Assembly (NCBI RefSeq): GCF_031846345.1
Contig: NZ_JAVRHX010000007.1
Span: 1 to 64,000 of the forward strand
Origin: Glaciecola petra
GTDB taxonomy: Bacteria; Pseudomonadota; Gammaproteobacteria; Enterobacterales; Alteromonadaceae
Direction of reading: 5' to 3'
Length of the DNA: 64,000 nucleotides
In this document: in pieces, positions 55,093 through 63,787 of the stretch
Numbering within the stretch: position 1 is the first letter of the stretch
Layout of the letters: the number at the start of each line of letters is the position of its first letter
Notes under the pieces: generated by a model
Databases searched by the model: none
What the model saw: only the letters and a program-made list of their open reading frames with translations
What the model was told of the DNA's origin: nothing
Translations under genes and position numbers: made by a program

Positions 55093-55647
55093 GTGTTGAT
55101 TGACCAAAAATGCTTTCCTTATACAATGCCGGTGGTGTGGCATTCACCTGATGAATACCCTAATTTGCAAAATAATTTGGCAGATTGGCTACTTAATACA
55201 GGTTCTTTAACCGAACGTTTGCAAGCACTTACTACTACCTTTAGGGTTAATTTGCTAGGCCAAAACTCGGCTCCTCTCGATAGTTCCGAATTAGAGTTGC
55301 TGAGTAACAGCTGCAATAAAGATTGGCAAGTTCGAGAAGTTGTTTTACAAGGTGAGGTTGAGGAAATATCAAAAGATTGGGTATTTGCGCGCAGTGTTTT
55401 ACCTGATCTTCTTTGTAAATCAACGTGGGCAAATTTGGGATCTCAGCCTCTTGGCCAACGTATATTCAACGATACAAGCTTTGTGCGAAGCGAATTTGAG
55501 ATTGGTAAATTACTTTATCATCCATTGACGGGTGAAAAGTTTGGTGTACAAAACCCATGTTGGGCCAGGCGTTCGCGTTTTCAAATAGGTGAACATATGC
55601 TCTTAGTGGCGGAAGCATTTTTGCCCGACAGCCCTTGTTACCTCTAA
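55093..55647 (+). CDS. ubiC: Chorismate pyruvate-lyase UbiC
   Basis: A 184-residue enzyme making 4-hydroxybenzoate from chorismate, the first step of ubiquinone synthesis. Family motifs are LADWLLNTGSLTERLQAL, QVREVVLQGEVEEISKDWVFARSVLP and the C-terminal GEHMLLVAEAFLPDSPCY with the catalytic Glu. GTG 55093 is taken as start, but a TTG three bases later or ATG 55126 are possible. Followed by ubiA. Confidence 0.94.
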   Translation: MLIDQKCFPYTMPVVWHSPDEYPNLQNNLADWLLNTGSLTERLQALTTTFRVNLLGQNSAPLDSSELELLSNSCNKDWQVREVVLQGEVEEISKDWVFARSVLPDLLCKSTWANLGSQPLGQRIFNDTSFVRSEFEIGKLLYHPLTGEKFGVQNPCWARRSRFQIGEHMLLVAEAFLPDSPCYL

Positions 55648-55671
55648 AGCGTTAACGCTATATTAGAATAG

Positions 55672-56541
55672 ATGATTTTATTAAGCCCTAAACATTTAAA
55701 ATACTATTACTTGCTTATGCGGGCAGACAAACCCGTAGGTATTTATTTATTATTGTGGCCGACGCTGTGGGGTTTATTTTTAGCCGCAAATGGTATGCCG
55801 CCGCTTGATATTTTATTTATATTCGTTGCGGGTGTTGTTGTCATGCGAAGTGCAGGTTGTGTGATTAATGACTATGCCGACAGACATGTTGATGGCGCAG
55901 TGGCAAGGACCAAACAAAGACCATTGGCAACCGGCGTAATAAGCACAGCAGAAGCTAAACAACTGTTTGCCTTACTTATTTTACTCGCTTTTATACTAGT
56001 ATTATTTTTAGGCGTAAATACGGTATTGCTTTCTGTTGTTGCTTTGCTACTGGCTAGTATTTACCCATTTATGAAACGCTATACACACTTGCCTCAGGTC
56101 GTTTTAGGTGCTGCTTTTGCGTGGTCGATACCTATGGCCTTTATGGCAGTTTTAAATGATTTACCAGCATGGTTATGGCTCGTTTATTTAGCCAATGTTT
56201 GCTGGACAGTAGCCTACGACACCCAGTATGCAATGGTAGATCGGCGCGACGATGTGAAAGTAGGAATAAAGTCGACCGCCATATTATTCGGAAAGTATGA
56301 CTTGTTCATGATTGTGTTGTTGCAGTTAGTAACACTTGCTTTGTTAGCATGTGTTTTTTATATCAATGCTTTCTCACTATTTGCTTATGCTGGATTACTA
56401 GCGTGTGTGGGTTTATTTTGGTATCAGTTAATGTTGTGTATAAAGCGAGAGGAGCAAAAATGCTTCCAAGCTTTCTTACACAACAATTGGGTCGGGATGC
56501 TAATTACAGCCACTATATTACTTGGATTGTTTTTACCCTAG
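55672..56541 (+). CDS. ubiA: 4-hydroxybenzoate octaprenyltransferase UbiA
   Basis: A 289-residue membrane prenyltransferase, about eight or nine helices, that attaches the polyprenyl tail to 4-hydroxybenzoate. The two Asp-rich, Mg-diphosphate binding motifs are visible: NDYADRHVDGAVARTKQRPL and YDTQYAMVDRRDDVKVGIKS. Follows ubiC by 24 bases, so it uses the product of its neighbour. Confidence 0.96.
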   Translation: MILLSPKHLKYYYLLMRADKPVGIYLLLWPTLWGLFLAANGMPPLDILFIFVAGVVVMRSAGCVINDYADRHVDGAVARTKQRPLATGVISTAEAKQLFALLILLAFILVLFLGVNTVLLSVVALLLASIYPFMKRYTHLPQVVLGAAFAWSIPMAFMAVLNDLPAWLWLVYLANVCWTVAYDTQYAMVDRRDDVKVGIKSTAILFGKYDLFMIVLLQLVTLALLACVFYINAFSLFAYAGLLACVGLFWYQLMLCIKREEQKCFQAFLHNNWVGMLITATILLGLFLP

Positions 56542-56555
56542 CGACATGTCCAAGC

Positions 56556-56819
56556 TTATTCAGCGTCGGACTTTTTCTCATCTGGCGACTCAAGGTCTGC
56601 GATACGAGCTTCTAGCGCTTCAAGTTTTTCACGCGTTCTAATCAATACTTGGCTTTGGACGTCAAATTCTTCACGACTGACAAAATCTAATTTACTTAAT
56701 TGTGCTTGAAGTACTTGTTTAACTTTTACTTCTGCCTCGTCTGCCATACTTTTAACGCCAGGGGGAATGGCATTTGATATGTTTTTCGCAATTTCTTCTA
56801 GTTTTTTAGGATCAAGCAT
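56556..56819 (-). CDS. ubiK: Ubiquinone biosynthesis accessory factor UbiK (YqiC/BMFP)
   Basis: An 87-residue helical protein: MLDPKKLEEIAKNISNAIPP, then a coiled-coil half (REEFDVQSQVLIRTREKLEA, LEARIADLES). UbiK helps assemble the Ubi complex with UbiJ. ATG 56819 with AAGGA upstream is chosen; a 137-residue reading to 56969 runs into the neighbouring intergenic region. It is convergent with ubiA, so all three ubiquinone genes cluster here. Confidence 0.92.
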   Translation of the reverse strand: MLDPKKLEEIAKNISNAIPPGVKSMADEAEVKVKQVLQAQLSKLDFVSREEFDVQSQVLIRTREKLEALEARIADLESPDEKKSDAE

Positions 56820-56992
56820 TTTGGGGTCCTTACACATGTTGTTTTTATATTGTAGCGATATGTGAAGAATAAAACAGTCTATTGTCGCAATTGTTTTGTT
56901 ATAATTCGCGTCTGGTGCATACTTTTTTGACTGAGTGTTTGATAAGTCGACTAATTTGCACACCGCCAAAAAAACTATACAGTGAAGTAGTA

Positions 56993-59005
56993 ATGAAGTT
57001 AAATCCTGCCCAACAAGAAGCCGTTGAATATATTAGTGGTCCATGCCTAGTGTTAGCGGGAGCGGGCAGCGGTAAAACACGTGTAATTACAAATAAAATT
57101 GCTTATTTAGTGAATGAATGTGCTTATAAGCCATCGCAAATTGCGGCGGTAACGTTCACTAACAAAGCGGCGCGTGAAATGAAAGAGCGAGTATCGTCAA
57201 CTTTAGGCAAAAAAGCCTCCCGTGGTTTAAAGGTGTCTACCTTTCACACTTTGGGCCTAAATATTATTAAAAAACACATTACTACATTGGGCTATAAAGC
57301 TGGTTTTTCTTTGTTTGATGATAAAGATACATTTGCCTTATTGAACGATTTAAGCATGAATGACTACAACGGCGATAAAGACGAAGTAAATGCCCTCATA
57401 CGCAGTATCTCAAATTGGAAAAACGAATTAATGATGCCGCACCAGGTATTGCAGCGCTACAAAACCGGTATTGAAGCAGAGCATGGCAAATGGTACGAAG
57501 AGTATACACGGCATATGATGGCCTACAATGCTTTAGACTTTGATGATTTAATCATGCTGCCAACGGTACTGCTTGCCGATGACAAAGCCATTCGAGAAAA
57601 ATGGCAAATGTGGATAAGATATTTATTGGTAGACGAATATCAAGATACTAATACAAGTCAGTATCAATTAGTTAGGTTGTTGGTAGGTGAGCGAGCACGC
57701 TTTACTGTTGTAGGCGACGACGACCAATCAATATATTCATGGCGCGGGGCCCAACCAAAAAACTTAAAGCTATTGAATCAAGACTATCCAAGCTTAAAGT
57801 TAATTAAGCTTGAGCAAAACTATCGTTCGAGTCAGCGTATTTTGCACTGTGCGAATATTTTAATTGAGAACAACCCACATGTGTTTGAAAAAAAGCTTTT
57901 TTCGACACTTTCTCAAGGTGAGAAGTTAAGCGTACTAGTGGCAAAAAATGAAGAGAACGAAGCCGACAAAGTGATCGCGGAGTTGATGGCTCAAAAGTTT
58001 ATGCAAGACACTCAATATAAAGATTATGCGATCTTATATCGCAGCAATCACCAGTCTAGAGTGTTTGAAAAAGCGCTAATGAAAAATCGTATCCCTTACA
58101 AAATTAGTGGTGGCATGTCATTCTTTGGGCGTGCAGAAGTGAAAGATATGATGGCCTACCTACGCTTGTTGACAAATCAAGACGACGATAACGCTTTGCT
58201 ACGCGTGATCAATACGCCGGTGCGAGGAATTGGCAGGGCAACACTGGCTAAATTGGGAGAGTTTGCTCATTTAGAAGATATCGCTTTGTTTGAAGCCATG
58301 TGCCATGAACAACTCCATGCTATTTTGGGCGCTAAAGCGGCAACTTCGGTAGAAGCTTTCACGCGCCTCATCGTAATGACTAGTGATAATTTGGCCCGCG
58401 GTGACAGCGTTGCAGTACTGAGAGATTTTATCAAAACTCTGCAATACGAAGAGCACCTTTACGCTCATGCAAACTCTCCAAAAGTTGCCGAAATTTCGAT
58501 GAAAAATGTATCAACCTTATTTACTTGGGTGCAGGATTTACTGAAAGGTGACGCTTTAAATGCACCTATGTCGATGCCTGAGGTAGTTCAACGCTTAACC
58601 CTGCGCGATATGATGGAAAGAGGTGAAGATGATGGCGAAGCCGATCAGGTGCAGCTAATGACTTTACATTCCTCCAAAGGCTTAGAGTTTCCAAACGTTT
58701 TTCTGATAGGAATGGAAGAAGGTTTATTACCTCATCAAAGTAGCATCGACGAAGACAATATTGAAGAAGAGCGTCGCTTAGCTTACGTTGGTATTACCCG
58801 AGCACAGCAAAAATTGACCTTTAGCGTTGCTAGAGAGCGCCGCCAAATGGGTGAGTTTATTGAGCCAACACCGAGTCGTTTTTTGTATGAGCTACCAAGT
58901 GATGATATTGAATGGGAGTGGCAAAAAACGCCTGATTCTGACGAAGTAAGAAAATCAAAAACGGCAAAAGGCCTAGCAGGATTGAAAAGTATTTTGGGTG
59001 ACTAA
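56993..59005 (+). CDS. rep: ATP-dependent DNA helicase Rep
   Basis: A 670-residue SF1 helicase (3'-5') that removes proteins ahead of replication forks. It tracks E. coli Rep closely: KLNPAQQEAVEYISGPCLVL, Walker A AGAGSGKT, VTFTNKAAREMKERV, VDEYQDTNTSQYQLVRLLVG, VVGDDDQSIYSWRGAQP and EEERRLAYVGITRAQQKLTF. The ATG at 56993 is chosen; a longer frame to 56882 has no family match. Divergent from ubiK with a 173-base region. Confidence 0.96.
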   Translation: MKLNPAQQEAVEYISGPCLVLAGAGSGKTRVITNKIAYLVNECAYKPSQIAAVTFTNKAAREMKERVSSTLGKKASRGLKVSTFHTLGLNIIKKHITTLGYKAGFSLFDDKDTFALLNDLSMNDYNGDKDEVNALIRSISNWKNELMMPHQVLQRYKTGIEAEHGKWYEEYTRHMMAYNALDFDDLIMLPTVLLADDKAIREKWQMWIRYLLVDEYQDTNTSQYQLVRLLVGERARFTVVGDDDQSIYSWRGAQPKNLKLLNQDYPSLKLIKLEQNYRSSQRILHCANILIENNPHVFEKKLFSTLSQGEKLSVLVAKNEENEADKVIAELMAQKFMQDTQYKDYAILYRSNHQSRVFEKALMKNRIPYKISGGMSFFGRAEVKDMMAYLRLLTNQDDDNALLRVINTPVRGIGRATLAKLGEFAHLEDIALFEAMCHEQLHAILGAKAATSVEAFTRLIVMTSDNLARGDSVAVLRDFIKTLQYEEHLYAHANSPKVAEISMKNVSTLFTWVQDLLKGDALNAPMSMPEVVQRLTLRDMMERGEDDGEADQVQLMTLHSSKGLEFPNVFLIGMEEGLLPHQSSIDEDNIEEERRLAYVGITRAQQKLTFSVARERRQMGEFIEPTPSRFLYELPSDDIEWEWQKTPDSDEVRKSKTAKGLAGLKSILGD

Positions 59006-59026
59006 TACTTGCTGTTTTGCGTTATG

Positions 59027-61645
59027 CTAATTTGGTTCGGAAACAACGCTAAAACTTTTAGATTCATTGATATTAGATTGCGGCGCGATAAAAGCGCCCT
59101 GACCAAAGTGACAGCCAATTTCTACTAAGTCTTGCATGATCATTTCGTCGCCGATGCCATCACCTATAACCCCAATGCCCATATCGTTAGCAATCAAAAT
59201 AATTGATTTCATTAAGCGGTGATATTTGTCTGACATTGCAAAGGTATTCACTAAATTTTGATTTAGCTTTAAATAATCAAAATCGTATCTAAACAAATGG
59301 TTAAGCGATGCGCTTTGACTCGCAAAGTTATCAAGCACCAAGGTTATACCAAGATTCTGAAGCCTTTGCATGATACTTGGTAAATGTTTGTTAAATCGTG
59401 TTAACGCTACTTCTGAGATTTCAACTACCAGTAATTCAGTATTGACACGGCTATTTTCTATTTTTTGTAAGAGCTCCTCGAAACTGGTGTTTAGTAACAG
59501 ATGCTCAATAGATAAACTCACGCCTATTTTTAAATGCTTCTTATCGGGAATATTTCTCCACGAGCGCAATAAATTAAACGCTTCATCCATCAATTTGTCG
59601 CTAATTGAGAGAGTTAAACCGCATTTATCTGCAAGTGCCCAAAAATGCTCAGATTTACGGCATTTAGGATGTTCAGGCCAATTTACGGCGCATTCGTAAT
59701 ACAAAGTTTTATTATCATCCAAATTACGAATGGCTTGCACTGAATAGTGAAACTGATCAGATTTAAAAGCCGACCTGAACATACGTTCATCTTCAATCTC
59801 TTCTAAAATCTGTTCACGCATTCTAATATTAAAGATGACGTATCGATTACGACCTTCATTCTTTGCCTGATACATCGCGGCATCGGCATCACGTAACACT
59901 TCGTCAGCGGTTTTATAGTCGTGTGATATTTCGGTAATACCAATACTTGCACCAGAAAACACTTCTTTTTCGTCAATAACAAAAGGTTCACCAATAGACA
60001 TCACAATACGCTGCGCGATTGCCTTTACGTCATCCATATCATTATAACTGTCGACCAAAATAACAAATTCATCGCCACCTAAACGAGCAAGTAAGTCATG
60101 TCCTCTTTTACAATGAGTTATGCGATTAGCTACTTCAACCAAAAACTGGTCGCCAGCATGATGGCCTAAGGTGTCGTTGATATTCTTAAACCGGTCTAAA
60201 TCGATAAAGAGTAAGGCAAAATTATTTTCGTGATAACGGTGCTTGCTAGCAATTGCTAACTCTAAGCGACTGTTAAACATCACTCGGTTTGGCAAATCGG
60301 TCAAACCATCGTGATGCGCGTCGTGGATGAGTTTCAATTCTACATCTTTACGTTGTTCAATTTGTTTTTTCAGCGATTTGTTGCTTGTGTTTAATTCAGC
60401 CGTTCGTTCTTCTACTTTTTCACTAAGTTGTTGATTGTATTTGAGCAAGGCGTTAGCGCTATCTCTACGCTGAATCGCATTCGCAATATGCTGCGAAACG
60501 AACTTAAGCACATCTAAATCTAAACTCGTATAATCTTCACTGTAACCATATGTTTGGACAGAAATAACACCAATAACTTCGTTATCGATAATCAAAGGTG
60601 CGCCTAACCACGAGTTTTTTTCGGTGATAAGCCCCTCAATGATGCGTTCATCTAACTCATTTTTGCCTTTTAATTTTTCTGCCGTTTCTGAATCAACCAA
60701 ACATGCTTCGGCTCTACGGATAACAAATTCGGTTAAGCCATTTTTTAATTTTCGGCTAGCGGTCGAATCATTTCCACGGCCAACAAAATAAGGAAAGCTT
60801 AAATGGGTTTTTTCATCATTGAGCGTGGCTACGTAGCAGTTTTCAGCATCTAAAAGCGTTTTTAAGATGCCATGAACTTTCTCATAAAAATCTTCGATAG
60901 GCCCTTCGACATGGCCAGATTGCTCGGAAATTTGGAATAATGCTTTTTGGAGGGTTTCCATCCGCTTACGTTCTTGAATTTCGTCTTCAAGAGTTGTATT
61001 TATCTCAACCAACTGTTGGGTGCGTTCTTCAATAAGTGCTTCTGTGAGTTCACGATGCTTGACGCGGTCGATAGCTCTAACAATTTGTTGTGATATAAAA
61101 ATCAGAATCTCTAAATCTTCATTGTCGTAGCGAACATCTTCATTATAACTTTGCACCACCATGGCACCAATAACGGCTTCATCCCTGAGCAATGGAATAC
61201 CAATAAAATCTACCGGCATACTGCCAAGCACTTCCATTTTGTGTTTCTCAAGCAAAGACTGGGAATTTTCTTTGGTCATTACCAAAGGCTCAGCGGTTCT
61301 CAATATATGTGCAGTAACACCATTTTTGATTTTTTCGTAGGGAACTGACTGAACCACCTCTTCGTCGCGCTCATCAACAAAATAGGCAAAGTCTATATTT
61401 TCATTTTTTTGATTAATAAAGGCGACAAAGAAATTGTCGGCCGTCATAAAGCCGGACACAACGTCGTGTATTTCTTGGTAAAGTTTTTCAAAATTATCAA
61501 CCGAACTTGATAATTCACTTATGTGGTAAAGTGCTTTTTGGATATTTTCTGAACGTTTATATTTATCAGTGAGGCTCTGCAACTGAGGGACGAGCGCCCT
61601 CAGTTCTGATTCTGACAATTCACCAATAACTTCATCTTTATGCAT
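59027..61645 (-). CDS. GAF-GAF-GGDEF protein with a degenerate EAL domain
   Basis: An 872-residue cytoplasmic protein without membrane helices. Two GAF domains (about 30-190 and 235-400) have nearly repeated content (KNGVTAHILRTAEPLVMTKE and LKNGLTEFVIRRAEACLVDS), each sensing a small ligand or redox state. A GGDEF domain follows with LARLGGDEFVIL near 521 and an RxxD site (RGHD) just before, so it should be an active cyclase. The EAL domain has lost key residues: EAL has become ECA, and DDFGTG is LDNFAS, so it should not break down c-di-GMP. It may instead bind c-di-GMP or another protein. Confidence 0.88.
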   Translation of the reverse strand: MHKDEVIGELSESELRALVPQLQSLTDKYKRSENIQKALYHISELSSSVDNFEKLYQEIHDVVSGFMTADNFFVAFINQKNENIDFAYFVDERDEEVVQSVPYEKIKNGVTAHILRTAEPLVMTKENSQSLLEKHKMEVLGSMPVDFIGIPLLRDEAVIGAMVVQSYNEDVRYDNEDLEILIFISQQIVRAIDRVKHRELTEALIEERTQQLVEINTTLEDEIQERKRMETLQKALFQISEQSGHVEGPIEDFYEKVHGILKTLLDAENCYVATLNDEKTHLSFPYFVGRGNDSTASRKLKNGLTEFVIRRAEACLVDSETAEKLKGKNELDERIIEGLITEKNSWLGAPLIIDNEVIGVISVQTYGYSEDYTSLDLDVLKFVSQHIANAIQRRDSANALLKYNQQLSEKVEERTAELNTSNKSLKKQIEQRKDVELKLIHDAHHDGLTDLPNRVMFNSRLELAIASKHRYHENNFALLFIDLDRFKNINDTLGHHAGDQFLVEVANRITHCKRGHDLLARLGGDEFVILVDSYNDMDDVKAIAQRIVMSIGEPFVIDEKEVFSGASIGITEISHDYKTADEVLRDADAAMYQAKNEGRNRYVIFNIRMREQILEEIEDERMFRSAFKSDQFHYSVQAIRNLDDNKTLYYECAVNWPEHPKCRKSEHFWALADKCGLTLSISDKLMDEAFNLLRSWRNIPDKKHLKIGVSLSIEHLLLNTSFEELLQKIENSRVNTELLVVEISEVALTRFNKHLPSIMQRLQNLGITLVLDNFASQSASLNHLFRYDFDYLKLNQNLVNTFAMSDKYHRLMKSIILIANDMGIGVIGDGIGDEMIMQDLVEIGCHFGQGAFIAPQSNINESKSFSVVSEPN

Positions 61646-61689
61646 TCTAAACTAACTAATCCATTGTATGGTGAAAAGAGAGAATTTAC

Positions 61690-62100
61690 CTAGATACCCT
61701 CGATCATATAATCGATAGCTGCTTTGATATCATCATTACTACAATCGCCGCATGTTCCCATGGCCGGCATTGCATTGATACCATCGATAGCATTTTTCCA
61801 CACTAAGTCGTAACCTTTTTCGTCCAAGCGTGGTTGCCAATCGGCAGCAACCTGCGTTTTTGGAGCGCCAAGCACCCCAACAGCATGACATGCAGTGCAT
61901 GCAGCTTTGTAAATATCTTCGCCTGAGCGAGGCCCGGCACTTGCTGATGCTTCTGGTGCAGCACCTGCAATTTTTACCTTACCAACAGGCTTAATTCTAT
62001 CTTCTAGATCACTTGTTGATTCTTGAGCGATACTAACCGCTATAAAACAACAACTTGCGACCACAACTGCAAGCATTGCATTAATTGCTTTCATTTTCAC
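61690..62100 (-). CDS. Cytochrome c5 family protein
   Basis: A 136-residue periplasmic monoheme cytochrome. Signal peptide (AMLAVVVASCCFIAVSIA), then the heme motif CTACH in YKAACTACHAVGVLGAP, and the Met ligand and CGDC cysteine pair in NAMPAMGTCGDCSND, all features of c5. It probably carries electrons to a periplasmic or terminal oxidase. AGGAG lies seven bases before a GTG at 62100, chosen as start; ATG 62094 and GTG 62106 also fit. Confidence 0.9.
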   Translation of the reverse strand: MKMKAINAMLAVVVASCCFIAVSIAQESTSDLEDRIKPVGKVKIAGAAPEASASAGPRSGEDIYKAACTACHAVGVLGAPKTQVAADWQPRLDEKGYDLVWKNAIDGINAMPAMGTCGDCSNDDIKAAIDYMIEGI

Positions 62101-62106
62101 AAACAC

Positions 62107-62519
62107 TCTCCTGCGCTTTTTTAGAAATTAAACAGCAGAGATTATAACCGCATCACTCAGCATAACAACTACCATATCAGTCAATTTACTCTAATCTCGT
62201 AAAATTAGACTATGCAAAAGTTTACAAAACAAGCTTTTACGCCTGATTTCTTGATGTCTATAGCTCATTTTATTGTGTTTAACGCTTTCGAAGCTGAGCA
62301 TCAAGTTCGCGAATGTGTTTTCAACATGGAGGCAAAAGCCAAATCGCACCTTTTCTTGTTATCGGCATGCAAAAGAAATTCTCAACTAATAAATTGAATA
62401 TATTTATTGGAGTATCCGGTCCTGTTCAAGGTAAACAAAATTAATACACTGATCTAACGCAAGGCCATGTGTTTTTTATTTTAAATTGAGAACAACAAAT
62501 TTTAAGGGAGTGAGTAAAT
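62107..62519. other. Intergenic region between divergent cytochrome c5 and YHS genes
   Basis: About 410 bases, AT-rich. A 61-residue frame at 62212-62397 shows no family similarity or ribosome site and is not called. It must hold both promoters. Confidence 0.4.
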
Positions 62520-62990
62520 ATGCAAGCGTCATTTACAAAAATATTAGGATTGATATGGGTAGCTTTTTCTTTGAGTTTTATTTCTTTGAATACCCATGCC
62601 ATGGGCGAAGACCCTATAGAAACCGGTACCTTCAACAACAAAGCTATTTATGGTTACGATACTGTTGCGTATTTTACCCAAAATAAACCAGTCAAAGGTG
62701 ACGAAAGTATCACCAGCCAATGGAGAGGTGCGGATTGGTATTTTTCTTCTGCATCAAATAAAGCTTTATTTGATGCAAATCCTGAGAAATACGCACCACA
62801 GTATGGCGGCTATTGCGCTTATGCAATGTCGAAGGGCAGGTTTGTTGGGGTTGATGAAGAAGCTTTCACAATATTAGAAGGTAAGCTTTATCTAAACTAC
62901 AGTAAAAGCGTTAGGGAGGATTGGTTAGAAGATACTAGTGGGTTTATTAAGCTTGCAGATGCTGAATATGTGGCAAATGCAGACCTCTAA
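62520..62990 (+). CDS. Secreted YHS-domain protein
   Basis: A 156-residue exported protein with a signal peptide (ILGLIWVAFSLSFISLNTHA). The YHS domain reads YGYDTVAYFTQNKPVKGDES, SNKALFDANPEKYAPQYGGY and CAYAMSKGRFVGVDEEAF. YHS domains occur in heavy-metal ATPases, and single secreted ones have been tied to metal or heme binding. No metal partner gene is nearby, though a cytochrome c5 is divergent. Function is inferred from the domain only. Confidence 0.85.
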   Translation: MQASFTKILGLIWVAFSLSFISLNTHAMGEDPIETGTFNNKAIYGYDTVAYFTQNKPVKGDESITSQWRGADWYFSSASNKALFDANPEKYAPQYGGYCAYAMSKGRFVGVDEEAFTILEGKLYLNYSKSVREDWLEDTSGFIKLADAEYVANADL

Positions 62991-63231
62991 CACTAAACCT
63001 TGACCATAATAATATGTAAACCACTCATTTGTTGAGGGTGGTTTACCAGACAATTACCTTCTTTCTATTATTAACGGTAGATATTTCCCGCCCTTGCTAT
63101 TGACTGTTATTGCAATCAGGCTAGAAAATACTCAATCAATAGTCCCTTACACACCGGGTCGTTATGACCAATTGTATATATATTGTTAATATTTCGTTTC
63201 TATTTATTTTTCTTTCATTTTTAAAACCAAG

Positions 63232-63241
63232 TGGTATACCA
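63232..63241. promoter_or_regulatory. UxuR/ExuR-like operator copy 1
   Basis: TGGTATACCA is a perfect 10-base palindrome. It lacks the outer T on the left side. It is the most distal of three copies, about 550 bases before the receptor start. Confidence 0.5.
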
Positions 63242-63579
63242 ATTTTATTGGGCTTAAAAATAAAATGAAAGAAAAGCTGTGTTTTTAGGGGATCTTCTTA
63301 CCATTTTTGCTCCAATAACCTTAATATATGCTCGTTACGACTAAACCACTCAAAGACATAGATCTGCACGTTAGGCTCCCAATTATTGTATAGATTTACA
63401 CCTTATCAAATGATTCATTCGTCTTTTTGGTTAATTCCTCTGAGTTTTTTGTCATTTTTTGTAACACTAATACCAATGAACTAATTAACCACTTTCATTT
63501 TTTCCAACAATCGCAATGATATTTAATAAATTGATATAAAACAGACACTTAAAAGGCAAAAATTAGAAAACTATACTTT

Positions 63580-63592
63580 TTGGTAATACCAA
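63580..63592. promoter_or_regulatory. UxuR/ExuR-like operator copy 2 (one-base spacer)
   Basis: TTGGTAATACCAA is a 13-base palindrome around one central base. Its half-sites are identical to those of copy 3, which lies 54 bases downstream (about five helical turns), so two dimers could bind one face. Confidence 0.55.
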
Positions 63593-63645
63593 AAAAACAA
63601 AGTTAGAGCAGAGTTTAAACAAAAAACACAAAATTTTTACATAAA

Positions 63646-63657
63646 TTGGTATACCAA
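63646..63657. promoter_or_regulatory. UxuR/ExuR-like operator copy 3
   Basis: TTGGTATACCAA is a perfect 12-base palindrome matching the core consensus known for the GntR-family (FadR subgroup) uronate regulators UxuR/ExuR of enterobacteria. It lies just three bases before the TTGACA box. Confidence 0.65.
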
Positions 63658-63660
63658 AGG

Positions 63661-63690
63661 TTGACATCCCCCCCTCAAAGAGGTTATTTT
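63661..63690 (+). promoter_or_regulatory. Candidate sigma70 promoter of the TonB receptor gene
   Basis: Perfect -35 TTGACA (63661-63666) and a -10 candidate TATTTT (63685-63690) 18 bases later. The nearest operator sits just upstream of it, so a bound regulator would touch RNA polymerase. Confidence 0.5.
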
Positions 63691-63787
63691 TATAACAGGA
63701 TCAAATCATTTCATTAACGTTTTATTAATAAAGTGGTTTGTTTGCTTACAAAAGATACAAAATAAACAACAACACATACGGAATAAA

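Larger units (their letters stand above)
62991..63787. promoter_or_regulatory. Upstream region of the TonB receptor gene with an operator-like cluster
   Basis: 797 AT-rich bases without a supported gene. A hairpin GTAAACCAC / GTGGTTTAC (63016-63046) may end the YHS transcript, although no T-run follows. Three TTGGTA-TACCAA type palindromes and a promoter candidate lie within it and are listed separately. Confidence 0.5.

Noticed and set aside
56820..56969. N-terminal extension of UbiK to 137 residues
   Set aside because: The added part is not UbiK-like and enters the promoter region of rep; ATG 56819 has AAGGA upstream.
62212..62397. 61-residue plus-strand frame before the YHS gene
   Set aside because: No ribosome site, no family signal and no hydrophobic segment; it is not stronger than chance in this AT-rich stretch.
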